Shown: positions 1 through 6,689, counted from the first letter of the stretch. The stretch is 32,098 nt of DNA from Waddliaceae bacterium (GCA_018694295.1 JABHNK010000060.1:1-32098), one strand, 5' to 3'. Notes: generated by a model not told the origin, from the letters alone. Numbers and translations: made by a program.

Positions 1-5
1 CGTTT

Positions 6-28
6 CAGATGAGAAAGCCCCTCATCTG
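6..28. terminator. hairpin at window start, possible terminator
   Basis: CAGATGAG (6-13) and CTCATCTG (21-28) form a perfect 8-bp stem with a 7-nt loop. A T-run follows at 35-40. It could terminate a gene lying left of the window, but the 3' half also pairs into the larger stem-loop at 23-111, so the two folds may compete. No gene is visible in 1-186. Confidence 0.35.
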
Positions 29-111
29 CTTCAGATTTTTGCAATCGCGACGACGGCAAACCTATTGGTTTGACTAGGAACGATTGTGAAAAGGTGGAGT
101 TGTTGCAGGTG
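23..111 (+). repeat. long imperfect stem-loop resembling the arms of the two 400-bp elements
   Basis: AATCG pairs with CGATT around a tip hairpin CAAACC-TATT-GGTTTG. The outer stem continues with wobble pairs (TTTTTGC against GTGAAAA) and CATCTGC against GCAGGTG near 104-110. CGACGA precedes the tip and AGGA follows three bases after it, as in the stem-loop arms at 23758, 23988, 27393 and 27628. It may be a partial copy of that family cut by the window edge. No terminal inverted repeat is visible. Confidence 0.35.
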
Positions 112-133
112 TTTGTCGTTGAACAAATTGTCG

Positions 134-153
134 TTGGAGGTGGAAACCTCCAA
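134..153. promoter_or_regulatory. perfect inverted repeat upstream of rlmK-like gene
   Basis: TTGGAGGT (134-141), loop GGAA, ACCTCCAA (146-153). It lies 33 bases before the start codon and ahead of the ribosome binding site. It could be a 5' leader hairpin, an operator, or the end of upstream transcription. No T-run follows it, so a simple terminator is less likely. Confidence 0.35.
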
Positions 154-186
154 TAATGCTGTTTCCTAAACCTTTTGAGGATATCT

Positions 187-1197
187 ATGAACGCAGAACT
201 CTTTTCCCTTCCTTTGACGTCTGATGATGACGACAAAAGCTCTCCTTTTAAAAACAGGGTTAGAAAAAATTACCGCCACGTACGCAAATGGGCAAAACGG
301 ACATCGACAAACTGCTTCAGGATATATGACCGCGATATCAAGGAATACCCTCTTGCCATTGATTTTTATGACGGACGCTTTTCCGTGCAATATTTCTCCT
401 ATGACAGAGAAAATGACGACCCCGCTCCGGAGTTGAAAGAAGAAATCAACAGCGTGCTACGCTCCCTTTTTGGCGCTGACCCTGACATAATTTATTGGCG
501 CTCGCGCGTTAAGCGAAAGAAAACAGAACAGTATGAGAAAATTGACGATCAAAAAGATTTCTTCACCGTCTTTGAATATGGAGTGAAATTCAAGGTAAAC
601 CTTAAAGACTATCTAGATACAGGGCTCTTCCTTGACCATCGCGAGACGCGACGCCTTGTCGCCGATCTTTCTCGCGGAAAACGGCTGCTGAATTTGTTTT
701 CCTATACTTCTTCTTTCAGCGTCCATGCCGCCATTGCCGGCGCCGCCTTTACTAAAAGCGTCGACCTCTCCAACACCTATACTGACTGGAGCATAGATAA
801 TTTCATTATTAATTCTATCCCCGAGAAAAACAATGAAATTATACGTGCCGACTGCCTGAAATTTTTAGGCGCAGAAGCACGATCGCATAACAATTATGAT
901 ATTATTGTCATTGACCCTCCGACAATTTCGCGCTCGAAAAAAATGGATACAATGTTTGACATACAAGAGGACTATCCTTTTATTATAAAGAGCGCCTTAA
1001 AGCTACTCCCCAAAAAAGGAGGCGTGATTTTTTTCAGCACAAACTCCCGAAGATTTAAATTCGACGCCACGCTCTTTCCACAATGCCATATACAAGACAT
1101 CTCAGAAAAAACAATACCTATAGATTTTCATCAGAAAAAGATCCATCGATGCTGGAAGCTTACGACAGAAGGACAACCCTTTGTAGCATGCCAATAA
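187..1197 (+). CDS. rlmK: RlmK-like 23S rRNA methyltransferase (class I SAM-dependent)
   Basis: The 336-residue protein matches the C-terminal (RlmK) half of E. coli RlmKL, which makes m7G2069 in 23S rRNA. Visible features in order are an N-terminal FKNR...KWAK segment (21-37), a central region ending in DYLDTGLFLDHRETR (141-155), the SAM motif LLNLFSYTSSFSVHAA (167-182), the acidic VDLSNTY (192-198) and the catalytic-loop DPPTISRSKKM (243-253). The ATG at 187 is preferred because GAGGA (177-181) sits five bases upstream; a TTG at 175 overlaps that site. Here RlmK stands alone, without the RlmL half. Substrate position is inferred from family; the wider RlmI group is the alternative. Confidence 0.8.
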   Translation: MNAELFSLPLTSDDDDKSSPFKNRVRKNYRHVRKWAKRTSTNCFRIYDRDIKEYPLAIDFYDGRFSVQYFSYDRENDDPAPELKEEINSVLRSLFGADPDIIYWRSRVKRKKTEQYEKIDDQKDFFTVFEYGVKFKVNLKDYLDTGLFLDHRETRRLVADLSRGKRLLNLFSYTSSFSVHAAIAGAAFTKSVDLSNTYTDWSIDNFIINSIPEKNNEIIRADCLKFLGAEARSHNNYDIIVIDPPTISRSKKMDTMFDIQEDYPFIIKSALKLLPKKGGVIFFSTNSRRFKFDATLFPQCHIQDISEKTIPIDFHQKKIHRCWKLTTEGQPFVACQ

Positions 1198-1224
1198 ATT
1201 GATCGTGGCGCACAACGTCAGTTA

Positions 1225-1575
1225 TTAACTGCTTTTCTTGACGATCTTAGACTTGAGCATTATATTACCCACTCCCTTGATATTGCAGTCAATATCGTGT
1301 CCATTCTGTTCTTCTACCAGGCGGATATCTTTAACTTTAGTTCCTACTTTAATCACTGAAGAGGCCCCTCTAACTTTAAGGTCTTTAATAACAGTCACGC
1401 TATCGCCATCTTTAAGGGTGTTCCCGTGTGCATCTTTAACAATTCTCTCTTCCTGATTTTCTTCCTTTACAGAATTTTTCTCCCATTCATGAGCGCATTC
1501 TGGGCAAACATACATAGTGCCGTCTTCATAAGTGTATTCGGAGCCGCAGCTGTCACATTTGGGTAAAGAATTCAT
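1225..1575 (-). CDS. yjdM: YjdM (PhnA) family zinc-ribbon protein
   Basis: The 116-residue protein is close to E. coli YjdM, historically named PhnA. It has an N-terminal zinc ribbon with Cys7, Cys10, Cys24 and Cys27 in CDSC and CPEC, then the family hallmark [20 protein letters not shown] and a C-terminal KLKV-type domain ending KSKIVKKSS. The family's molecular role is not established; the old phosphonoacetate hydrolase label belongs to a different protein. The ATG at 1575 is chosen because family members begin just before the first Cys pair and an AAGG lies upstream at suitable spacing. A further upstream ATG at 1620 adds 15 residues but has no ribosome binding site. The gene converges with rlmK, 27 bases apart. 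Confidence 0.85.
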   Translation of the reverse strand: MNSLPKCDSCGSEYTYEDGTMYVCPECAHEWEKNSVKEENQEERIVKDAHGNTLKDGDSVTVIKDLKVRGASSVIKVGTKVKDIRLVEEQNGHDIDCNIKGVGNIMLKSKIVKKSS

Positions 1576-1712
1576 TTTAATCGCCTTAACAAAAGTTTTT
1601 GTGGTATAATTGCCTGCCATACTAAGCTATTTAGTGCCAACATAGTAACTAAATATTGATGTTATAAATTATATCATTAGTGTTACTATAAAATCAAGGA
1701 GCGACAAAACCT

Positions 1713-2396
1713 ATGAGCAATTATTTCATCAAAGAGATCCACGAAAAAAATCGTTCTATGATGAACATGGAAGGATCCCTGAACCTTTATCATCTTTTGT
1801 CCCGCGTCCTTTATCAAGATATCCCTGGCGATGTTGTCGAGACGGGATGCTACCGTGGCCTTACCGCAATAATACTCCAAAAGACTCTCGACAAGCACAA
1901 ATCCGTGAAGAGCCTACATGTCTATGATTCCTTTGAAGGCCTTCCGGAGAAAACTTCTATGGACAGCTTCCCGCCGTCAGGCTCTATTAAGGGCTCTGTA
2001 TACCAAGACAATAAAAGGGTTGGTAAAGGCTGGTTTCAGACGTCAGAAGAATCACTACGCACGAATTTCAAAGACTTTTCGACTAAGCTACCATCAATCC
2101 ACAAAGGGTGGTTTAAAGATACTCTTCCAAAAGATCTTCCTGACTATATTTCCTTTGCTCATCTTGACGGTGATTTCTATGAATCGACCATTATCTCTCT
2201 AGAAAACATATATCCGAAGATGTCCTCTGGAGCTATTGCTGTCATTGACGACTATTGTGACATCGATATCCACGGAAAGCCTAACTCCCTTCCTGGTGTA
2301 AAAAAAGCATGCGATGCTTTTTTCTCTGAAAAGCCAGAAAAAATCGAAGTCCTTGCTGCCGGCATTCAATATCAAGCATATTTCATCAAAAAATAA
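1713..2396 (+). CDS. TylF/MycF-family O-methyltransferase
   Basis: The 227-residue protein has the macrocin O-methyltransferase (TylF) layout: SAM motif VVETGCYRG (41-49), then YDSFEGLP (71-78), the metal-binding HLDGDFYEST (150-159) and IDDY (178-181), closing with GVKKACDAFF. TylF enzymes are SAM- and Mg-dependent O-methyltransferases of sugars; relatives occur in many genomes with unknown substrates. Start is at an ATG with AAGGAG (1696-1701) 11 bases upstream. The gene stands alone, with no biosynthetic cluster around it, so the substrate cannot be deduced. Acquisition by transfer is possible but not shown. Confidence 0.8.
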   Translation: MSNYFIKEIHEKNRSMMNMEGSLNLYHLLSRVLYQDIPGDVVETGCYRGLTAIILQKTLDKHKSVKSLHVYDSFEGLPEKTSMDSFPPSGSIKGSVYQDNKRVGKGWFQTSEESLRTNFKDFSTKLPSIHKGWFKDTLPKDLPDYISFAHLDGDFYESTIISLENIYPKMSSGAIAVIDDYCDIDIHGKPNSLPGVKKACDAFFSEKPEKIEVLAAGIQYQAYFIKK

Positions 2397-2415
2397 TCTG
2401 CTTCATACAAAATGT

Positions 2416-2445
2416 TTGCTTTTTTATTGTTATTATTAATATACT
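2416..2445 (+). promoter_or_regulatory. candidate sigma-70-type promoter before the small ORF
   Basis: TTGCTT (2416-2421), an 18-base spacer and TATACT (2440-2445). Predicted transcription start is near 2452, just at a 9-bp hairpin. The region is very AT-rich, so a chance match is possible. Confidence 0.4.
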
Positions 2446-2453
2446 GTATTTGT

Positions 2454-2480
2454 GTAAAGAGAATCAATATGTCTCTTTAC
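2454..2480 (+). promoter_or_regulatory. 5' leader hairpin
   Basis: GTAAAGAGA (2454-2462) pairs perfectly with TCTCTTTAC (2472-2480) around a 9-base loop. It would be the very 5' end of a transcript from the promoter at 2416-2445. It has no following T-run, so it looks more like a stabilising or regulatory 5' structure than a terminator. Confidence 0.4.
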
Positions 2481-2505
2481 CATAATTACTTAAGGAAGAA
2501 AAAAC

Positions 2506-2601
2506 ATGGGATCATCATTTACTCGCATTATCTATGGCCGCAATGGTCGCGTGTGCGTATTTTCTTCTTCGTTCCATCTAGGCTCTGTTTCTTTTATCTA
2601 A
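2506..2601 (+). CDS. possible 31-residue small protein
   Basis: The short ORF starts with ATG 2506, has AAGGAAG at 2492-2498 with good spacing, and lies downstream of a candidate promoter and a 5' hairpin. The peptide begins MGSSFTRIIYGRNGR and ends in a Ser/Phe-rich stretch; it has no clear signal peptide or membrane helix and I do not recognise it. Its stop lies about ten bases before the -10 box of the symporter gene, so it could be a leader peptide for the operon. The only support is local signals. A competing frame at 2412 encodes a hydrophobic peptide but would start upstream of the -10 box. Confidence 0.3.
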   Translation: MGSSFTRIIYGRNGRVCVFSSSFHLGSVSFI

Positions 2602-2616
2602 TTTTTGTAATATAAT
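2588..2616 (+). promoter_or_regulatory. candidate promoter for symporter-PAP2-lexA run
   Basis: TTTCTT (2588-2593), a 17-base spacer and a perfect TATAAT (2611-2616). It is 32 bases upstream of the symporter ATG, with CGGAG at 2633-2637 as ribosome binding site. The -35 box is weak. Confidence 0.45.
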
Positions 2617-2648
2617 TATTTTAATTTGAAAACGGAGTACTTTTTTTT

Positions 2649-3995
2649 ATGAACACTTTTGTATTTTTATCGTTATTTTTAGCTCTTGGCATTATATATC
2701 TTATAATAGGATTCATTGCCTCTAAGAGGATCAAAGACAACAACGACTATTTCCTTGCCGGCAGGAAGCTTGGCTTTTGGCCTTTATCGCTTACGCTTAT
2801 CGCCACGCAGCTTGGTGGCGGTGTTATCTTAGGAACTTGCGAAGAATCTTACAGTTCTGGACTTTATGGGATTTTTTATACGCTAGGGATATGCCTTGGC
2901 TTTTGGGTCTTGGCCTGTGGTTTTGCTGGGAAGTTACGAGGTTTCAACGTATGTACTATTTCCGAGCTTCTTGAGAAAAAATATCGTTCTACTTTTCTAA
3001 GGAAAATAGCTTCTATTTTGTCTGTTATGTCGCTCGGCGGAATTCTTATAGGCCTTGTCGTTGCTTCTCGAAAATTCATGCTTGGCATCGGGATCGACAA
3101 CGAATGGATTTTAGCGATTTTTTGGTTATCTCTTATAGCATATACCGTTATAGGAGGGCTTAAGGCCGTAGTAATGACCGACACCTTACAGGTCGGTGTA
3201 ATCCTTGCTGTCTTTACGTGCGTCTTAGCATATGTTTTCTTCTCCAACCCAGAATATCTTTTATCTACTAAAGCTATGCGGGCAAGCACTCCTTCAGGAG
3301 GAGCCTCTTCTTATCTTAGCTTGCTATTGATGCCTATGCTTTTTTCTTTGGTAGAGCAAGATCTTGCACAGCGTTTTTTCTCGGCAAAGTCTAAAAAAAC
3401 CGCTATCATGGCCAGTGCCTGCGCCGGCCTTCTTCTGCTACTCTTCTCTATAGTACCTATAACAATAGGGATACTAGCTAAGAACGCTGACATTGTGATC
3501 CCTGACGGTTCAAGCGTTTTGATGGTGACAATATCATTCCTGACAAACGACATCGTCACAGCCTTTGTCAGCTGTGCTGTCCTTGCGGCGATAATATCTA
3601 CTGCGGACTCTTTGTTATGTGCTATGAGCTCTCTCATCGCCCAAGATTTCAATTTCCCTTTTCTTAAGAACATGACGAAGCTAACCTTTTCGAAGCTTGT
3701 TACGTTCATTCTCGGTATCGTCATCATAGGTATGGGAGCATTTTTCGATGACATTTTAAAGATATATATCCAGAGTTATTCTTTGCCGGTATGCGCCCTT
3801 TTTGCTCCTATGATTTTCTGCTTCTTCACCGACAGACTCAGTAAGACCGCAGCCTTTATGGCAGTATTTTCAGGGCTCTCAGCCTTTGTGGTGCTTTCGT
3901 TATATCCTATAGGCTTTTCTACGGAGATCCTTGCCGTCGCGGTGTCGTTCATCGGGTATGCCCTTGGAATGTCGTATGACAAGATTAAGGAATAA
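2649..3995 (+). CDS. sodium:solute symporter family transporter (SSS)
   Basis: The 448-residue polytopic membrane protein has a repeating pattern of about 12 hydrophobic segments. The N-terminal part carries the SSS signature: NDYFLAGRKLGFWPLSLTL near 32-50, followed by ATQLGGGVILGTCEESY and the glycine-rich second helix. SSS carriers import sugars, amino acids, vitamins or ions with sodium; the substrate cannot be named from sequence alone. A PutP or PanF type solute is plausible. It begins a run with the PAP2 phosphatase (6-base gap) and lexA (29-base overlap with PAP2), so co-transcription is likely. Confidence 0.85.
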   Translation: MNTFVFLSLFLALGIIYLIIGFIASKRIKDNNDYFLAGRKLGFWPLSLTLIATQLGGGVILGTCEESYSSGLYGIFYTLGICLGFWVLACGFAGKLRGFNVCTISELLEKKYRSTFLRKIASILSVMSLGGILIGLVVASRKFMLGIGIDNEWILAIFWLSLIAYTVIGGLKAVVMTDTLQVGVILAVFTCVLAYVFFSNPEYLLSTKAMRASTPSGGASSYLSLLLMPMLFSLVEQDLAQRFFSAKSKKTAIMASACAGLLLLLFSIVPITIGILAKNADIVIPDGSSVLMVTISFLTNDIVTAFVSCAVLAAIISTADSLLCAMSSLIAQDFNFPFLKNMTKLTFSKLVTFILGIVIIGMGAFFDDILKIYIQSYSLPVCALFAPMIFCFFTDRLSKTAAFMAVFSGLSAFVVLSLYPIGFSTEILAVAVSFIGYALGMSYDKIKE

Positions 3996-4001
3996 CAAAC
4001 G

Positions 4002-4694
4002 ATGAAAAAATATCTATGGCTATTGTTGCCGGTTATTTTATTTGCTGCCATCACGCCTTTCACGCCGCGTCTTGACGTTATGATATCGGGGTTTTTCTAT
4101 AACGCCGACACCGGCTTTTTTGCAAGGAACAGATTTTTCGACGCCATCTATCATTATGGATTATATCCTGCGTGGGTTGTTTCTTTAACAGCCCTCGCAG
4201 GTATTTTTGCTTCGATACTGATAAAGAGCCTGCGTAAATATCGTAAAGACATGGTATTTTTGGTGCTTGCCCTTGCTGTCGGATCGGGGCTTATCGCCAA
4301 CGTTATCTTTAAGGATCACTGGGGGCGTCCGCGTCCTGTACAGGTCGTGGAGTTTGGCGGTGACCATGAATTCCGTCCTTATTATTCTCCGAATCTCACC
4401 TTTGCGGTATCGCCGACGAAGTCTTTCCCTTCGGGGCATTCTACTATGGGTTTTTATTTCTTCGTTTTATGTTTTTTGGGTAAAAGACACAAAAAACATT
4501 ATCTTTATCTTGCGGGAATTGTTGCAGTGAGTATTATTGGTGGTATGTTGGGTGTTACGCGCATAGCACAAGGCGGGCATTTTTTCTCCGACGTCATCGC
4601 TGCGGCGATGATAATGTGGTATGTGGCGCTCATCATCGACAGACTATTATATAGAGGTACAAAGCATGAAAGGATTAACCAAGCGTCAACGTGA
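4002..4694 (+). CDS. PAP2-family membrane phosphatase
   Basis: The 230-residue protein has about six membrane segments and all three PAP2 active-site motifs: K104-x6-R111-P112 (KDHWGRPRP), PSGH (143-146) and R187-x5-H193-x3-D197 (TRIAQGGHFFSD). The usual catalytic His and Asp are present. Family members remove phosphate from lipids such as phosphatidic acid, undecaprenyl pyrophosphate or lipid A (LpxE type). The window also holds lpxB and other lipid genes, but not beside it. The start has AAGGA overlapping the symporter stop. Exact lipid substrate is unknown. Confidence 0.85.
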   Translation: MKKYLWLLLPVILFAAITPFTPRLDVMISGFFYNADTGFFARNRFFDAIYHYGLYPAWVVSLTALAGIFASILIKSLRKYRKDMVFLVLALAVGSGLIANVIFKDHWGRPRPVQVVEFGGDHEFRPYYSPNLTFAVSPTKSFPSGHSTMGFYFFVLCFLGKRHKKHYLYLAGIVAVSIIGGMLGVTRIAQGGHFFSDVIAAAMIMWYVALIIDRLLYRGTKHERINQAST

Positions 4695-5283
4695 GATCGT
4701 CGACTACATAAAAGAGTATATCGGCAGCAACTCATACTCGCCGAGCTACCGTGAAATAATGGAACAGTTTGGTTTCTCTTCTGTGGGGTCCGTATACAAA
4801 CACGTCAAGGCCCTGGAACGTAAGGGGTTTTTATCCCTTGAGAAGGGATGCTCTCGGTCTATCGCTCTCGTCGAAGAAGGCAGTATTGGTGGTGATGCCA
4901 GCGTCGAGCTTCCATTTATCGGAACAGTAACTGCTGGACAGCCTATAGAGATGTTCGAGCAGACAAGCTCTATAACAGTCCCTTCTGTAATGGTTTCGTC
5001 TCTGGGGCAGTGTTATATTTTGAGGGTTCGTGGAGATTCGCTTATCAACGACCATATCAACGATGGCGACCTTATCATCGTCGAAGCCAAGCAGAATCCC
5101 GACCCTGGTGAGCTCGTCCTCGCCATCATCCACAACAACGAGACTGTGATAAAACGTTGCTACCCCGAAGGTCTTTACACGCGCCTCGAAGCCATATATT
5201 CCGACACGCACCCTATAACATTAAAACACGACGAAGTCTTCGTCCAGGGATGTGTCGTCAGCCTTCTTAGGATGTACTCGTAA
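4666..5283 (+). CDS. lexA: LexA repressor (SOS regulator, S24 peptidase)
   Basis: The 205-residue protein has the LexA winged-helix N-terminus (LTKRQREIVDYI, SPSYREI, HVKALERKGFLS; residues 4-57) and a full S24 autocleavage domain. The cleavage bond Ala90-Gly91 lies in GTVTAGQPIE, the nucleophile Ser125 in VRGDSLI, and the general base Lys163 in VIKRCY. It should repress DNA-damage genes and self-cleave with RecA. The start at 4666 has GAGG at 4653-4656; the reading frame upstream is longer but lacks LexA similarity. It overlaps the PAP2 gene by 29 bases. LexA is absent from Chlamydiaceae to my knowledge, so it marks a different lineage. The stop codon abuts the S23 cassette hairpin. Confidence 0.9.
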   Translation: MKGLTKRQREIVDYIKEYIGSNSYSPSYREIMEQFGFSSVGSVYKHVKALERKGFLSLEKGCSRSIALVEEGSIGGDASVELPFIGTVTAGQPIEMFEQTSSITVPSVMVSSLGQCYILRVRGDSLINDHINDGDLIIVEAKQNPDPGELVLAIIHNNETVIKRCYPEGLYTRLEAIYSDTHPITLKHDEVFVQGCVVSLLRMYS

Positions 5284-5304
5284 AATGCGGCGAAGCCGCA
5301 TTTT
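5282..5304. terminator. left terminal hairpin of S23 cassette; lexA terminator
   Basis: AAAATGCGGC (5282-5291), loop GAA, GCCGCATTTT (5295-5304). The stem starts inside the lexA stop codon and the 3' arm ends in four T, so it can terminate lexA. Its core ATGCGGCGAAGCCGCAT matches the core of the hairpin at 5780-5796 apart from the centre base and one compensated base pair. Confidence 0.6.
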
Positions 5305-5334
5305 AGTTCGGAGTTCGGAGTTCGGAGTTCGGAG
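5305..5334 (+). repeat. tandem 7-bp repeat, left
   Basis: Four perfect AGTTCGG units followed by AGG. The reverse complement, partly degraded, occurs at 5747-5776. The pair brackets the S23 gene as an inverted repeat. Confidence 0.8.
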
Positions 5335-5367
5335 GTAAAAATTTATAATTAATGAAGATGATAAATA

Positions 5368-5718
5368 ATGGATTTTAATTTTGAGAATTTAGATGTTTAT
5401 AAGAAGGCTGTTGATTTTGTAAGTCATATCTATTTATTAACCAAATCTTTTCCCAAAAATGAGGTTTTTGGTTTGACGTCTCAATTGAGAAGAGCTGCGG
5501 TTTCAATATCATTGAATATTGCTGAGGGGTCAGCTCGAACTAAAAAAGATTTTAGCCGTTTTATTGACATGTCCAGAGGCTCTATTTTTGAATGTACGAC
5601 TGTATTACAAATTGCTTTACAACAAAACTATATAAAAAAGAACACATTTAAACAATGTAAAGAATATTTGATAGAGATGTCAAAAATGTTAAATGGTTTA
5701 AAACGTTCGATAAAATAA
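5368..5718 (+). CDS. four-helix-bundle protein (23S rRNA intervening-sequence protein family)
   Basis: The 116-residue protein is typical of the S23 family: F..LDVYKKAVDFV at the start, TKSFPKNEVFGLTSQLRRAAVSI (middle), then NIAEGSARTKKDFSRF and a C-terminal helix. The family forms four-helix bundles that often assemble as pentamers; relatives lie in 23S rRNA intervening sequences and a related protein (Avd) works in diversity-generating retroelements. No reverse transcriptase is nearby. The molecular role here is unknown. The gene is clearly more AT-rich than lexA and pssA, in keeping with transfer. The ribosome binding site is weak; an in-frame start a few codons upstream cannot be excluded. 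Confidence 0.8.
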   Translation: MDFNFENLDVYKKAVDFVSHIYLLTKSFPKNEVFGLTSQLRRAAVSISLNIAEGSARTKKDFSRFIDMSRGSIFECTTVLQIALQQNYIKKNTFKQCKEYLIEMSKMLNGLKRSIK

Positions 5719-5746
5719 GCTATAATCAATAAGTTTCGGTTCCTAG

Positions 5747-5776
5747 CTCCGAACTCCGAACTCTGAACTCCCAACT
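5747..5776 (-). repeat. tandem 7-bp repeat, right (inverted copy)
   Basis: Units CTCCGAA, CTCCGAA, CTCTGAA and CTCCCAA, then CT. The first two are exact reverse complements of the left array in register; the last two carry one change each. Confidence 0.75.
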
Positions 5777-5799
5777 ATGATGCTGCGTAGCAGCATCAT
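5777..5799. terminator. right terminal hairpin of S23 cassette; pssA terminator
   Basis: ATGATGCTGC (5777-5786), loop GTA, GCAGCATCAT (5790-5799). The pssA stop codon (5796-5798 on minus) is part of the stem, so the cassette end supplies the pssA stop. No strong T-run follows on the minus strand. Confidence 0.55.
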
Positions 5800-6626
5800 T
5801 CTGGTGGTTCTGGGTCGAAATCTTTTAGTGTTTTTGACTTCTTGTTTATGAAGAGTCGTATCAACGATAGCGTCGCTGCTAGAGTGATATATCCCCATGA
5901 CAGTATGAAGAACACCAAAGCGAACCTCTGTATTGCTCCGTATATTATTACTAGAGAAAGGATGACGGTAAAGAATACTAGGTGGAAGGATTTCATTCGG
6001 AAGCGTATTGTTTTAAGGCTTGGGAATTTCCAATGGCTTACCATAAGGTATCCGAGGAGTATCATGATGATAACCATCGTCGCTGCGCGAACTTCTTTTG
6101 TCATGGAGAAGCGGTCCATGAATTCTGACGACAGAAATAAAAGGTTTATCGACACGGCGGCGGCGGCGGCGGCGGGGATAGGCAGTCCTGTGAAGCTTTT
6201 CGTATATATATCCCATTCTACGCTTTTTTTATCTTTGGGGATACTCACGTTGAAGCGTACAAGTCGCAACACTCCGCATGTCGAGAAGACAAGGGTACCT
6301 ATTGTGACAATGAAGAGAAGCTCACTATCGGGTTTAAGCGGTAGGCTTTTAAGGATTATCACTGCTGGTGCAACGCCAAAGCTTACGACATCGGCTAGGG
6401 AGTCGAACATACATCCGAACTCGCTTTCAACTTTAAGGACGCGTGCCATCGCGCCGTCGAGGAAATCTGCGATTATCGCTAAGATAAGCAGTCCTGAGAC
6501 AATTTCAAGGACGCTGAAGAAATCTTCGCGGTATGGGTCCGTGACGGTGACCTTAAAAATGATAAACAGCCCGAACGAAAGTCCTATTGCTGTGATGATA
6601 TTTGGTAAGACGCTGATTTTCTTCAT
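5796..6626 (-). CDS. pssA: CDP-diacylglycerol--serine O-phosphatidyltransferase
   Basis: PssA joins CDP-diacylglycerol and serine to give phosphatidylserine, the precursor of phosphatidylethanolamine, in the inner membrane. The 276-residue protein has the full CDP-alcohol phosphotransferase motif D54-x2-D57-G58-x2-A61-R62-x8-G71-x3-D75-x3-D79 and about eight membrane segments. PNIITAIGLSFGL near residue 8 is also typical. A run of six alanines in a membrane helix is encoded by seven CGG triplets on the plus strand (6155-6175). The last codons and stop fall in the S23 cassette hairpin, so the original C-terminus may have been altered. It has a good promoter at 6662-6689. Confidence 0.92.
   Translation of the reverse strand: MKKISVLPNIITAIGLSFGLFIIFKVTVTDPYREDFFSVLEIVSGLLILAIIADFLDGAMARVLKVESEFGCMFDSLADVVSFGVAPAVIILKSLPLKPDSELLFIVTIGTLVFSTCGVLRLVRFNVSIPKDKKSVEWDIYTKSFTGLPIPAAAAAAVSINLLFLSSEFMDRFSMTKEVRAATMVIIMILLGYLMVSHWKFPSLKTIRFRMKSFHLVFFTVILSLVIIYGAIQRFALVFFILSWGYITLAATLSLIRLFINKKSKTLKDFDPEPPE
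6155..6175 (-). repeat. seven-copy CGG trinucleotide repeat inside pssA
   Basis: Seven exact CGG triplets on the plus strand encode the polyalanine part of IPAAAAAAVSI in PssA. Slippage would change the helix length by whole residues, without frameshift. Confidence 0.8.
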
Positions 6627-6661
6627 GATGCGGGCCTTTGGCTGGTTATTTACGCTTTCAT

Positions 6662-6689
6662 ATTATACCACGTAATAATTTATTCACAA
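6662..6689 (-). promoter_or_regulatory. promoter for pssA
   Basis: On the minus strand TTGTGA (6689-6684), a 16-base spacer and perfect TATAAT (6667-6662), about 36 bases upstream of the pssA ATG. Confidence 0.6.

Larger units (their letters stand above)
5282..5799. mobile_element. putative S23 (four-helix-bundle) cassette with inverted repeats
   Basis: A 518-bp unit sits between convergent lexA and pssA. From left it has a hairpin (5282-5304), four perfect AGTTCGG tandem units (5305-5332), an AT-rich four-helix-bundle gene, four inverted units (CTCCGAA, CTCCGAA, CTCTGAA, CTCCCAA; 5747-5774) and a matching hairpin (5777-5799). The hairpin cores differ by a compensated G-C to T-A pair, which shows they are related ends. 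Both flanking stop codons lie within the outer hairpins. No transposase is present, so mobility would need outside help. Mobility is inferred. Confidence 0.55.

Noticed and set aside
175-186. TTG start giving a longer RlmK-like protein
   Set aside because: The TTG overlaps the GAGGA site that serves the ATG at 187.
2412-2615. 67-codon hydrophobic open frame between tylF and the symporter gene
   Set aside because: Its start is upstream of the best -10 box and it has no ribosome binding site; its hydrophobicity comes from T-rich sequence.
5305-5332. CRISPR-like array
   Set aside because: The units are 7 bases with no spacers, inverted copies lie across the gene, and no cas genes are present.
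5282-5799. diversity-generating retroelement
   Set aside because: The S23 protein is related to Avd, but no reverse transcriptase, template repeat or variable repeat was found in the window.
5842-6675. 277-codon open frame on plus, opposite pssA
   Set aside because: It lies antisense to a clear pssA with a complete active-site motif; the translation is basic and low in complexity, with no family features.
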